Positions 24,074 through 32,634 of a DNA stretch of 64,000 bases are shown here, piece by piece (position 1 is the stretch's first letter; every line of letters starts with the position of its first letter). Both the position numbers and the translations under genes were made by a program. The stretch spans positions 108,427 through 172,426 of the forward strand of contig JAJRRA010000080.1 of the NCBI GenBank assembly GCA_024279945.1. The letters are read 5' to 3'. The notes beneath the pieces were generated by a model. The model searched no databases. It worked only from the letters and a program-made list of their open reading frames with translations, and had not been told where the DNA came from. The DNA comes from Gammaproteobacteria bacterium. Its GTDB lineage: Bacteria; Pseudomonadota; Gammaproteobacteria; Xanthomonadales; SZUA-36.

Positions 24074-26017
24074 TCAGAACCGGTAACGGATCGTCACCTG
24101 TAATTCGTTTTCTTGCCGACCCATTCCAATCGGACCGGAACGGAAACGACCCAGCGGTTCAAATCCACCCAGGCCGACATCACCCGGTACGAACGGATCT
24201 GGATGTACTGGTGTCGAAGTGTAAGGCGGGAAGGGGTTACAGGTTCGGCAATCGCTGAATTTCTGTGCCCCTTTACCGAATTTCAGATTGAACCCTGCAG
24301 TCAGCCGCCAGTTATCGGTAATCAGCCAGTCGACGGACGGGGCAACCACCAGCGTATCTGCACCGTTGTCATAGGCCGATAACAGTTGCGGGCTCAGGCG
24401 GTCGTTCATGTACCACACCTTGATCAACAGGGTGGCAAGGTAGTTGTTCTTCCAGTCCGGCATACCGATCGGGCCCAGCGGTCCCTGTGCAATTTCATGG
24501 TCCAGCAGGTGCTGGCCAAAAACCTGTGCGGACAACAGTACCGCCCGGGTCTTGTTGAGGAAAGGAATAAAGGTGGGACGATCCCATCCGATGACCCAAC
24601 GAACCACATCCGATTCCGAGAACAGACGGGGCCGCAGCGTGTTGGCGAATTCCTCACCCTGAGTGTAAGCCACTTCAACGCGGAATACCGATTTGATCGG
24701 ATCTACATAGAAATCAATCGAGCCACCGTACAAGGTCACTCGCGGGAAATCGATATCAAATGCAATCAGGTAATCGTGCGGTATGGCTTCCACTTCGGGA
24801 GTAAACAGGTTATCCGAAGGAATGCCACCGCGTAAAACCGGTAGTTGCTGGTAGAAACGCAAGGCGTTCAATGAGAAACCAACGCCCTTGAATACACCTT
24901 CGACTTTCATGCCGTACTCGCCGTCTGAGACCGAAAACCACTTACCCGGCAGGTTGGCCTGGCGGATACCGATAACGGTTGGCGGGAAATCCGTTGCCAC
25001 GCCGCCACCGGCGAAGTTGGCCACCGTGCAGCCATTCTCCCAGCAATTATTCATGCCGCGGAAAAATGAGCCGGCATCCAGGATGACATTGGGTGTACCA
25101 CCCTGCCCCAGGTTGTTGGGGCGGAACTTTTCCCATTTCCATAAAAACTGCACATTGAGATCATCAAATGTCTTGGTCTGACCACCACGCCATTCAGCCG
25201 TAAAAATCCCCATCGGGATACGGATATCCTCAAGCTCGTCGTAAATATTGTTGCGCGAGAAATCGACCGGGTTAATTACATCGAGTACCCGGAACAGGTC
25301 GGTCCTGCCCCAGACCACCTGCTGGCGGCCAAAGCGGAAACCCCATTCACCACCGTTTTTCATCGGCAGCGTGGCATCCAGGTACAATTCACGTATAAAA
25401 TCGAGACGGTCGTTGAATTCAGGGAATCTCAAATCGTTCAGGCTGGCATCCATGTAGCCATCAATGCAACCGCGCGAGTCAACGTTGCAGGGACGCTGCG
25501 GCACCCCGAATGCAACACCGCCATCGGTCGGGTGCAACAAACTGCCCAACACCAGCAGGCCATCATTGGGGTTCAGGTTATTGTCAAAATCTCCACCGGG
25601 AAGAACGATGCCCCCACCATGGGGAACCATCGCCGGAGGGAAACCAGGCGCACCGGGAAACAGGGCGCCAGGGGGCAGGCCCACCTGTTCCAGCAAAATG
25701 GAGGAACCTGCTTTCTTGCCGTAGTCTTTGTCGTTCAGGTCGTAAACGGCATCGTAGGTGCCACGGAACGTACCGCTGATAAAGACTGCGGAAAAAGAGC
25801 CGGTATCGTCAAACATCTTCTCCACTTCAAGCTGCACGGTATTGCGCATTTTGGACAGGCCGATATCGTCACGGAAAAAAGTTGCGTTCTCCACAAACCC
25901 GGCAACATCGGTGTCCCCTGCCATCACCGTGGTCGACGATGAGGCTGCCAGTGCGACCGCAACCAGGGCTAACAGGAATCGGGGCGCCGTCCTCGAATGG
26001 TTCTTTATAATAGACAT
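24074..26017 (-). CDS. DUF1302 outer-membrane beta-barrel-like protein
   Basis: Protein of 647 residues from the ATG at 26017, chosen because of the GAGGAGGAG site; the longer frame is not needed. A signal peptide (FLLALVAVALAAS, cut near VMAG) is followed by alternating short strands and a C-terminal ending ENELQVTIRYRF with a terminal Phe, the usual outer-membrane barrel signal. The segment GEWGFRFGRQQVVWGRTDLFRVLDV with DVINPVDFSRN is the DUF1302 hallmark. A long Gly/Pro-rich loop occurs near residues 100-150. Its role is inferred to be passage of a hydrophobic substrate across the outer membrane together with the RND protein, based on the conserved neighbourhood. Confidence 0.9.
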   Translation of the reverse strand: MSIIKNHSRTAPRFLLALVAVALAASSSTTVMAGDTDVAGFVENATFFRDDIGLSKMRNTVQLEVEKMFDDTGSFSAVFISGTFRGTYDAVYDLNDKDYGKKAGSSILLEQVGLPPGALFPGAPGFPPAMVPHGGGIVLPGGDFDNNLNPNDGLLVLGSLLHPTDGGVAFGVPQRPCNVDSRGCIDGYMDASLNDLRFPEFNDRLDFIRELYLDATLPMKNGGEWGFRFGRQQVVWGRTDLFRVLDVINPVDFSRNNIYDELEDIRIPMGIFTAEWRGGQTKTFDDLNVQFLWKWEKFRPNNLGQGGTPNVILDAGSFFRGMNNCWENGCTVANFAGGGVATDFPPTVIGIRQANLPGKWFSVSDGEYGMKVEGVFKGVGFSLNALRFYQQLPVLRGGIPSDNLFTPEVEAIPHDYLIAFDIDFPRVTLYGGSIDFYVDPIKSVFRVEVAYTQGEEFANTLRPRLFSESDVVRWVIGWDRPTFIPFLNKTRAVLLSAQVFGQHLLDHEIAQGPLGPIGMPDWKNNYLATLLIKVWYMNDRLSPQLLSAYDNGADTLVVAPSVDWLITDNWRLTAGFNLKFGKGAQKFSDCRTCNPFPPYTSTPVHPDPFVPGDVGLGGFEPLGRFRSGPIGMGRQENELQVTIRYRF

Positions 26018-26045
26018 TTTCTCCTCCTCTAGTAATCGAAAGCGC

Positions 26046-28394
26046 TTACTTCTCAATTCTGCCCATAATAAATTTGGGCTTAAAAATCATGATCCATGCC
26101 GGTACCAGGAAAATGGCTGCCAGTGCGTTGAGTACGAGCATGACGATCAGTAACAGGGCTGCATCGGCCTGAAACCGCAAAGATGAAATAAATACCCACA
26201 TGACAACACCGGAGATCAGGGTCAGGGCGGTAAACCCGATCGCCACACCGGTAGTGCCTATGGCATCAGCAATGGCCTGCTCAATGCTCCCGCTTCGTTC
26301 GACCGAAGCACGAATCCGATCCATGATATAGATCGAATAATCGATGCCGACACCGATTCCCACCGCAATGATGGGCACGGTGTTGACGTTAATGCCGATC
26401 CCGGCCCAGCCCATATATGCGTAGGTCAGCGTGGTGGCAAAGGACATTGCTAACAGCATCAGCCAACCGGCATGGAAAGACAGGTAGAATGCCGTTACGG
26501 ACAACAGGATCAGCAGGAACACCAAGGGAATCACGATGATATTGGTGCTGTAGGCTGCCTCGTTGATCGCAGCGGTCACCCCGATACCACCACCGGCCAG
26601 GCGAATACTGAAACCGTCAATCTGGGCCGCAGCGGATTGCGCCCACTGCTTGACCATGAAGATTGCGCGCCGAATGGTTTCGCCTTTGTGATCCTTGTAG
26701 TAGAAAACCATGTTGGCATTTTTCTCATCGGTGTCGATGAACTCCAACAGAGCGCCCGGTATCGGGCTGGACATCATGTACATGAACATCAGGCCGCCGG
26801 ATTCGGCATCGTCCCGGGGGAATGTAAGCCAGCGGGGATCATCGCTGTGGATGATGCGATTGACCTGCATGATCAGATTGGGAAGGCCTTTTGCGCCACC
26901 CAATTCCGGATCCATTTGCATGTAGTTCTGGAAGTCGGCCAGCGCACGAATCACTTCAGGTCTTTTCAAGCCTGCGTTTTCTTCGGTGCTGGCAATGATA
27001 AACAGTTCCTCTGAACCGGGAAATGCTGCATTGATGGCTTTGGAGGAAACGTTGTAATCGTGATCGGGGTAGAGCAAGGGTGAACCGGGTTCCGCCTCAC
27101 CGATCTGAACTTTCGAACTCATGTATCCACCGACTGCGAACAGTACGACGACTGTGCTCAGGGTAGCAATTGCACCCTTTCGGGTGCAGGCGATCCGGGC
27201 CGCAGATTTCATCACCTTGCGAATGAAACCATGCCGGATCTCCAGGTTTTTTGGTGTCGGCAGCACTTCAAGCGCCAGCGGCACCGAAATCAGCACGGTG
27301 ATGATCACGCTTCCCGCCCACAAGGAGGCGTATATGGCCAGTTTGTCATTAATGGGAACCGCCCCCAGTGAAATCAGCAACAAGCCGATTGCATCTGAAA
27401 TTACGCCCAGTGACCCTGGTCTGAACAGGCCCTCAAAAGTGACCCGCACCGCTTTTTGCTTGTCGTGCAGCCGGTCCAGCTCATGGTAGTAGCGTTCAAT
27501 CAGCTGAATGCCATGTGACATCGCACGGGCCGAAATCAGGAATGGGACGACCATCATCAACGGATCCAGGTTGTAACCCAGCAAGGACAGAATGCCCAGC
27601 CCCCAAATACTGGTGACCACAATACCCATCATCGGCAAGAGAACGCCATATAACTTGCGGAAATACATCACCAGCAAAGCCAGCATGATGAGCAGGGTCA
27701 GCAGGAAAATCTGCACGATCTCGTCCACGTAGGAAGTGACCCAGCCCACCAGTACCGGCTGCCCGGTAGCATAAATGTGTGTGCCGGGAGTGGTCTCCGC
27801 TGCGCGCAATTCCTGCAACTGCTTGAACACGGTTTCGTAGTTCAGTTCACCCTCAATCAGCGTGCCGCGAATCAGGGCCGCCTTGAGGTCAGGTGAAACC
27901 ATCAGGCCAAACACACGCGGGTTGGAAATGACGTTCTCGGTCATTTTTTCCAGCTCTTCGGCGCTGTAACTCTCCTTGAGTGGATCAAAATGGGGGGCTG
28001 ATTTGACCGTTCCGTATTCATTCAGCCAGACCTTCCGCGTGTTGCGGTGGGTTAGACTGCTAACCAGATTGTGATTAATACCCTGCAACGAGTCCACCGC
28101 CTGGGTAATGCGGTGAATGCGCTGCAAGGTCTCGTTGGTAAAAATCGTACCCTCTTCAACTTCAACCGAGACGATCACGGTATTGGCGCCGCCAAATGTA
28201 TCGCGTATCTCGTTATGAAGCTGAATATAGGGGTGTTCCTGGGGCAACAGGTCGGCGAAGTTGGACGCCATGCGAACACCCGGGATCTGTGCTGCAAAGA
28301 ACACCGTGATAAGCAACACGATAAACAGGATGGTTTTTGGCCGGGCAAAAATCCATTCATCAATTTTCATCAGATCTTTGATAAATTTATTCAT
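26046..28394 (-). CDS. MMPL/RND-superfamily transporter
   Basis: Inner-membrane RND transporter of 782 residues. It has two repeats, each with a first membrane helix, a large periplasmic loop and a bundle of five more helices. The second repeat carries the family signature VGIGVGIDYSIYIMDRIRAS, in which the Asp is a proton-relay candidate. The size fits the shorter MMPL/HpnN group rather than AcrB (over 1000). The ATG at 28394 follows GGGAG; a GTG one codon earlier is less likely. It is encoded between the YCF48 and DUF1302 genes. In this neighbourhood it probably exports or imports a lipid-like or aromatic compound; direction and substrate are not known. Confidence 0.92.
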   Translation of the reverse strand: MNKFIKDLMKIDEWIFARPKTILFIVLLITVFFAAQIPGVRMASNFADLLPQEHPYIQLHNEIRDTFGGANTVIVSVEVEEGTIFTNETLQRIHRITQAVDSLQGINHNLVSSLTHRNTRKVWLNEYGTVKSAPHFDPLKESYSAEELEKMTENVISNPRVFGLMVSPDLKAALIRGTLIEGELNYETVFKQLQELRAAETTPGTHIYATGQPVLVGWVTSYVDEIVQIFLLTLLIMLALLVMYFRKLYGVLLPMMGIVVTSIWGLGILSLLGYNLDPLMMVVPFLISARAMSHGIQLIERYYHELDRLHDKQKAVRVTFEGLFRPGSLGVISDAIGLLLISLGAVPINDKLAIYASLWAGSVIITVLISVPLALEVLPTPKNLEIRHGFIRKVMKSAARIACTRKGAIATLSTVVVLFAVGGYMSSKVQIGEAEPGSPLLYPDHDYNVSSKAINAAFPGSEELFIIASTEENAGLKRPEVIRALADFQNYMQMDPELGGAKGLPNLIMQVNRIIHSDDPRWLTFPRDDAESGGLMFMYMMSSPIPGALLEFIDTDEKNANMVFYYKDHKGETIRRAIFMVKQWAQSAAAQIDGFSIRLAGGGIGVTAAINEAAYSTNIIVIPLVFLLILLSVTAFYLSFHAGWLMLLAMSFATTLTYAYMGWAGIGINVNTVPIIAVGIGVGIDYSIYIMDRIRASVERSGSIEQAIADAIGTTGVAIGFTALTLISGVVMWVFISSLRFQADAALLLIVMLVLNALAAIFLVPAWIMIFKPKFIMGRIEK

Positions 28395-28408
28395 CACAAT
28401 CTCCCGGG

Positions 28409-29422
28409 TCAGCCCTTGTGATCCAAGCCAGGCTTGACGATTTTAAGTACACCGGCACCACCACCCACCAGCAGGCTGCCGTCCGGTAAAGATTGCACAG
28501 CCCGCAGGAAAGAGCGACTGCCCACATCGATTAAAGTGTGTTCCCAGCGGCCGCTATCTCCACCATCATCCTGCGGTTGATACACCAGCAAAGTACCAAA
28601 ATCTCCCGATGCATAGATTTTGTCGCCGGACTGCACCAATCTGTAGAGCGGCGCCGTGGTATCTGATTCCTGCTTGACCCATGTTTTTCCCCCATCCGAG
28701 GTATAAAATACAGTGCCGTTCAAGCCGGCTACCCAGCCGTGTTCCATGTCCACGAACAGCGAAGCCATGGGATAGAACTCAGCCGGAACCGGCTCAGCCC
28801 TTTGCCATGACTGCCCACCGTCGCGAGTCAGCATCAGGGTGCCGAATTCGCCGGTCACCAGCCCCTCCATGGGTGTGAAAAACTGGATAAAAGTGAAAAT
28901 CATATCCTCATCAAAAGACTGTGACTGCCAACTTTTGCCCTGGTCACTGCTGTTCAGGATGGTGCTGAAACTGGCCACTACCCATAACTTGCCGCTCGGA
29001 TCACAGGTGAGAGCCTGTGGCACCTCGGCTGTACCGATATCAAATTCAGTCCAACTGGCGCCGTTGTCCTTCGACAACCAGGTCTGACCCTCCATGGCCA
29101 GCACCACGAGGCTGCCATCCGGACAATGTGTAACGTCAATCAAGGTTGGCTGTGGTTCCAGTATTTGCCGCTTCCAGCTTTGACCGCCATCGCTTGAAAC
29201 AACGATCACACCAAAATTACCAACCGTAACAATGACTTCATCGTTTGCTGTCGATGCCTGAAACAGATCCGTCCTCTGTAGCGGTTGCAAACGTTGTTCC
29301 TCCACTCGGTCAAGCACCAGGCGTGACTCACATGCTGTCAACGTCAATATAAGCAGCACGGCGGCCACCAGGTCCACCCTGCGCCACTTACTGCCCTTTC
29401 CGCAAAAGCTTGTATGTTTCAT
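28409..29422 (-). CDS. YCF48/BNR-repeat lipoprotein
   Basis: Probable lipoprotein of 337 residues: after a basic start, the hydrophobic helix VAAVLLILTLTACESRL carries a lipobox (LTAC). The mature part is a beta-propeller of repeated BNR/YCF48 units, seen as SSDGGQSWKRQ, SKDNGASWTEFD, SSDQGKSWQSQSF, TRDGGQSWQRAE and TSDGGKTWVKQE. In plants and cyanobacteria YCF48 proteins help photosystem II assembly. The bacterial version is regularly encoded with MMPL, DUF1302 and DUF1329 proteins and probably helps assemble or stabilise that system. It is 14 bases upstream of the MMPL gene. Confidence 0.9.
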   Translation of the reverse strand: MKHTSFCGKGSKWRRVDLVAAVLLILTLTACESRLVLDRVEEQRLQPLQRTDLFQASTANDEVIVTVGNFGVIVVSSDGGQSWKRQILEPQPTLIDVTHCPDGSLVVLAMEGQTWLSKDNGASWTEFDIGTAEVPQALTCDPSGKLWVVASFSTILNSSDQGKSWQSQSFDEDMIFTFIQFFTPMEGLVTGEFGTLMLTRDGGQSWQRAEPVPAEFYPMASLFVDMEHGWVAGLNGTVFYTSDGGKTWVKQESDTTAPLYRLVQSGDKIYASGDFGTLLVYQPQDDGGDSGRWEHTLIDVGSRSFLRAVQSLPDGSLLVGGGAGVLKIVKPGLDHKG

Positions 29423-29480
29423 GTTTCATGTTTCTCCACAATATTCCCTCAACTGCCCCAACGGGCCCTTTTTTGTTTTT

Positions 29481-30545
29481 CTAGATCGATCTCAGAGGCA
29501 AGCTGGCCGGTTTCCGGTACCGGTCTGCCTCAGTGTAAAAATTCTCCATGTACAAATTACGCCTGAACAGATGGCCCTGCATCAACATTATGACGCAGGC
29601 ATCAATCATCGGGGATGGTCCGCACAGATAAACCACGTTGCCGGCAAACTCTTCATCAAAGCAGTCCTTTGCCACTGCAGCCACCATGCCTCGCCTGCCC
29701 TGCCAGGACGAGTTCTCAGGTTCATCAGAAAGCGCCGGGATAAAAGTAAAGTTAGGATGTTCTTTTGCGAACTGTTCGAACAGTTCGCAGTAGTACAGTT
29801 CATCCTGGTTACGTGCACCATAAATCAGCGTGATTGGCCGCATCTCACCTTTCTCAATCAGGTCAAGAATAATGGATTTGCAGCACGACAGACCGGAACC
29901 ACCGGCAAGGAACAACATGGGGCCGGGACGGGACGGATGTGCATGAAAATGACCGTATGGGCCGCTGAATTCTAGCTCATCTCCAACTTTCAACTCATTG
30001 TGCAGCCACTGTGTGCCCTTACCCCCCGGAACCAGGCAGACATTCAGCTCAACCAGACTGTTTTCCGATGGTGGGTTTGCAATGGAAAAGGAGCGATCTG
30101 CGCCTTTCAAACCGGGAATTTTGATGGTGACATATTGCCCGGCCTGAAATTCAATACCGCTATCTTCTACGGCAATAAAAAGGCCCTTGATACGGGGAGA
30201 GAATGTTTCGATCTTGGATACCACGCCGGTGAAATCACGCACCCTGTGCACTTCTGCATCCTCGTCATCATGCACATCCGCTTCAATAGTCAGGTCACTC
30301 ATCGGCGTTGAGCAACAAGCCAGCGCCTTGCCGCTACTTCGCTCCATATCCAGTAGCGCAAACGGGGAGGCATTTCCAAGATCGACCACACCTTCCACAA
30401 TCGTAATCCTGCAACTGGAACACAATCCATGACCGCATGCATGAGGAAGATTGACACCGGCACGCAGAGCAGCGTCCAGAATAGTTTGATTGTCTTCGAC
30501 CTTGATGGTCTCTCCCAGAGGCTCTATGACCACCTGGAAGCTCAC
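29481..30545 (-). CDS. Phenol-hydroxylase-type NADH:ferredoxin reductase (DmpP-like)
   Basis: Reductase of about 354 residues, equal to phenol hydroxylase component P5. The chloroplast-type 2Fe-2S domain shows ACGHGLCSSC and ALACCSTP; ASPFALLDMER is also typical of DmpP. The FAD domain has DRSFSIANPPSE, and the NAD domain has LFLAGGSGLSCCKSIILDL and NVVYLCGPSPMIDACV. The GTG at 30545 gives the SFQVVIEPLGE start that aligns with DmpP; an upstream GTG at 30569 is possible. It supplies electrons to an oxygenase, yet no phenol hydroxylase subunits are encoded here. It heads the YCF48-MMPL-DUF1302-DUF1329 run, separated from it by 58 bases. Its partner is unknown; BoxB already has BoxA. Confidence 0.9.
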   Translation of the reverse strand: MSFQVVIEPLGETIKVEDNQTILDAALRAGVNLPHACGHGLCSSCRITIVEGVVDLGNASPFALLDMERSSGKALACCSTPMSDLTIEADVHDDEDAEVHRVRDFTGVVSKIETFSPRIKGLFIAVEDSGIEFQAGQYVTIKIPGLKGADRSFSIANPPSENSLVELNVCLVPGGKGTQWLHNELKVGDELEFSGPYGHFHAHPSRPGPMLFLAGGSGLSCCKSIILDLIEKGEMRPITLIYGARNQDELYYCELFEQFAKEHPNFTFIPALSDEPENSSWQGRRGMVAAVAKDCFDEEFAGNVVYLCGPSPMIDACVIMLMQGHLFRRNLYMENFYTEADRYRKPASLPLRSI

Positions 30546-30798
30546 CCGGCTATACCTGGCTGGGCGCACCTGAACGGATCACGGAACACAAAAGTAACCC
30601 CGACGATGCAATCGTCGCGTGTACCGCTGATGCGCATGTACTTTTTCAAAACCCGATAGAGCCTCTGATTTGAACAGGCAAGTACGCCCGCTTAACAGTC
30701 TCAGAGAAATGCAAAAATCACACCAAGCCAGAGAAAAAGGTATTTCTAGTTGATTTAACAAGACTTTTTATGAGGAGGAGATAATAATCGAATTTCCA

Positions 30799-30822
30799 GA
30801 AAGTAACTATATGATTACTTTC
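30799..30822. promoter_or_regulatory. Inverted repeat upstream of the reductase operon
   Basis: GAAAGTAA-CTATATGA-TTACTTTC, 8-bp perfect arms, about 255 bases upstream of the reductase start. It is a plausible operator. The rest of the roughly 530-base gene-free interval (30546-31082) is AT-rich and shows no further gene, apart from the tRNA promoter and a hairpin near its end. Confidence 0.35.
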
Positions 30823-30980
30823 TGATGAAGCTTGATCATTTAATGATACAAAGCTGTCATAGATGCTAAAAATCTCATGCAAGTTGTTCCAGCATTCAGA
30901 CCTTCAGACAGAAAATTCACAACCAACAAATACCCCGAAAATTACAACACCGGTGCGGGCACTTGCTTGCCAGTTTTTTA

Positions 30981-31009
30981 TTGACATGCAGCCCCTGAAT
31001 CACTAAAGT
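30981..31009 (+). promoter_or_regulatory. Sigma-70 promoter of the tRNA-Leu gene
   Basis: TTGACA (30981-30986), a 17-base spacer and TAAAGT (31004-31009) form a near-consensus promoter. A GC-rich stretch follows (CGCCCCGG), typical of stringently controlled stable-RNA promoters. It lies 74 bases before the tRNA. Confidence 0.75.
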
Positions 31010-31052
31010 ACGCCCCGGTTCGCAGGTTCCCCCTTACCGGCGGGCCACCCCC

Positions 31053-31082
31053 AGGCAGAGGATCCCCTTTCCTCTGCCTTTT
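31053..31082 (+). other. Hairpin in the tRNA-Leu leader
   Basis: GGCAGAGG and CCTCTGCC pair around a 10-base loop and are followed by TTTT, immediately before the tRNA. It looks like an intrinsic terminator but lies between the promoter and the tRNA, so it may be a processing structure or attenuate the transcript. Confidence 0.5.
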
Positions 31083-31169
<87 letters not shown>

Positions 31170-31225
31170 GGTTTTTTACAAACAGAATAATGTCGGAGTT
31201 CCGGCAGCCAAAAAATAAGAATTGG

Positions 31226-31250
31226 AAACCACGCTTGCGGGGTTTTTTTT
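31226..31250 (+). terminator. Intrinsic terminator after tRNA-Leu
   Basis: AAACC-A-CGC-TT-GCG-G-GGTTT followed by a run of T: a GC stem with a single A/G mismatch and eight T residues in all. It closes the tRNA transcript before the aminotransferase gene. Confidence 0.8.
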
Positions 31251-31372
31251 ATATCACATGAGCCGGATCAAGAAAGATGTAATTTATCTTGATCGTGCGC
31301 CGCTGCACAGGCGAGAATCACCAGTCGCTTCTTTACAAATAGCCTTAGCAATCACCAGCGGATCCCGAGATT

Positions 31373-32563
31373 ATGTTTGAGCACCTAAATGCAGTACCCC
31401 CCGACCCCATTCTGGGCCTTATTTCAGCCTATAACGAAGACCCCAATCCGAGCAAAATTGATCTGGGTATCGGCGTTTACCGGGATGATTCCGGCACAAC
31501 CCCCATCCTGCGGTCTGTCCGTGAAGCGGAGAAGATCCTGCTGGACACTCAGACCACCAAAACCTATCTCGGCCCGGCGGGTGTTGCTGGTTTCAATTCT
31601 GCCATGACCGACTTGTTGTTTGGGCCAGCCAGTGACGTGATTAGCCAAAAGCGCGTGTGCACCATCCAGACACCTGGTGGAACGGCCGGCTTGAGCGTGG
31701 CAGCACACCTGATCCAGACGGCCCGGCCCGAAGCAGGAGTTTGGGCAAGTGACCCGACCTGGGCCAATCATCTGGCTATTTTCCCCAGCGCCGGCCTGGA
31801 GATGCATAGTTACCCCTACTTCGACAGCGAGAAGAAAAGCCTTTTATTTGCCGAGATGATGCAGGCGCTCGAGCAACGTGGCCCCGGCGACATCGTTTTG
31901 TTCCATGCCTGTTGTCACAACCCCTGCGGAGTCAGCCCGAACCCGGAACAATGGGAAGCGGTTTCCAGCCTGGCGGCGGAGCGTGGTTTCACACCCATGG
32001 TCGATATCGCCTATATGGGCCTGGAACGCGGAGTCGAAGAAGACAGCCTGGCAGTGCGTCTGTTTACCGACAAGTGCCCCGAAGTGATTGTCGCCAGCTC
32101 ATGTTCCAAGAATTTCGCCATGTACCGCGAACGCGTTGGGGCGCTTTCGATCGTTTGTGCAAGCGAACGCAAAGCAAACGACGTTGCAACGGTCATCAAT
32201 TCACTGACCCGCAAGAACTATTCGATGCCTCCGTCACATGGCCCGGCAGTGATCGATATCATTCTCCATTCGGAGGAGTTGACCGGATTGTGGCTGCAGG
32301 AAGTCAACGGCATGCGGGATCGTATCAACAATTTGCGTAAAACCCTGTCGGATAAAATCACCGCCAGCGGTATCAGCAGGGATTTCTCTTTTCTGGAAAG
32401 GCAGACGGGGATGTTTTCCTTCCTGGGTTTGTCCGTGGAACAGGTTCAGCGCCTGAAAACGGAATATTCAATTTACACGGTGAATTCGGCGCGGGTGAAT
32501 GTGGCCTCGTTCAATGAAGGGAATATGGATTACTTCGTTGAAGCGCTGGCGGCGGTTCTGTAA
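31373..32563 (+). CDS. Aspartate/aromatic aminotransferase (AspC/TyrB family)
   Basis: PLP-dependent class I aminotransferase of 396 residues. It starts MFEHLNAVPPDPILGLISAY, with KIDLGIGVYRDD, the YLGPAGVAGFN segment, CCHNPCGVSPNPEQW, DIAYMGLERG and the PLP-lysine motif SSCSKNFAMYRERVGAL. It ends with NSARVNVASFNEGNMDYFVEAL. It transfers amino groups between aspartate or aromatic amino acids and 2-oxoglutarate. AspC and TyrB cannot be separated reliably by eye. It stands alone between the tRNA and a convergent sulfur operon, with a long leader (31251-31372) showing no obvious control element. Confidence 0.93.
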   Translation: MFEHLNAVPPDPILGLISAYNEDPNPSKIDLGIGVYRDDSGTTPILRSVREAEKILLDTQTTKTYLGPAGVAGFNSAMTDLLFGPASDVISQKRVCTIQTPGGTAGLSVAAHLIQTARPEAGVWASDPTWANHLAIFPSAGLEMHSYPYFDSEKKSLLFAEMMQALEQRGPGDIVLFHACCHNPCGVSPNPEQWEAVSSLAAERGFTPMVDIAYMGLERGVEEDSLAVRLFTDKCPEVIVASSCSKNFAMYRERVGALSIVCASERKANDVATVINSLTRKNYSMPPSHGPAVIDIILHSEELTGLWLQEVNGMRDRINNLRKTLSDKITASGISRDFSFLERQTGMFSFLGLSVEQVQRLKTEYSIYTVNSARVNVASFNEGNMDYFVEALAAVL

Positions 32564-32594
32564 ACCATCTGCACGACTTTACTTCTGCCTGCAA

Positions 32595-32634
32595 GGCTGC
32601 GGCTGAGTCTCCTGTAACGAACTCAACCGCAGCC
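32595..32634. terminator. Convergent-gene hairpin after the aminotransferase
   Basis: GGCTGCGGCTGAGT and ACTCAACCGCAGCC (one mismatch) flank a 12-base loop between the convergent stop codons at 32563 and 32623. The right arm includes the last codons of the YeeE/YedE gene. There is no T run, so termination may be weak or Rho-assisted. Confidence 0.5.

Noticed and set aside
29452..29482. GCCC-CAAC-GGGC followed by T residues near the reductase stop
   Set aside because: The T run is on the plus strand, where no gene is transcribed toward it; it cannot terminate the leftward operon and has only a 4-bp stem.
30955..30975. Sigma-54-like GGGCAC...TTGC before the tRNA
   Set aside because: The GG to GC spacing is one base short of the required spacing, and a good sigma-70 promoter lies directly downstream.
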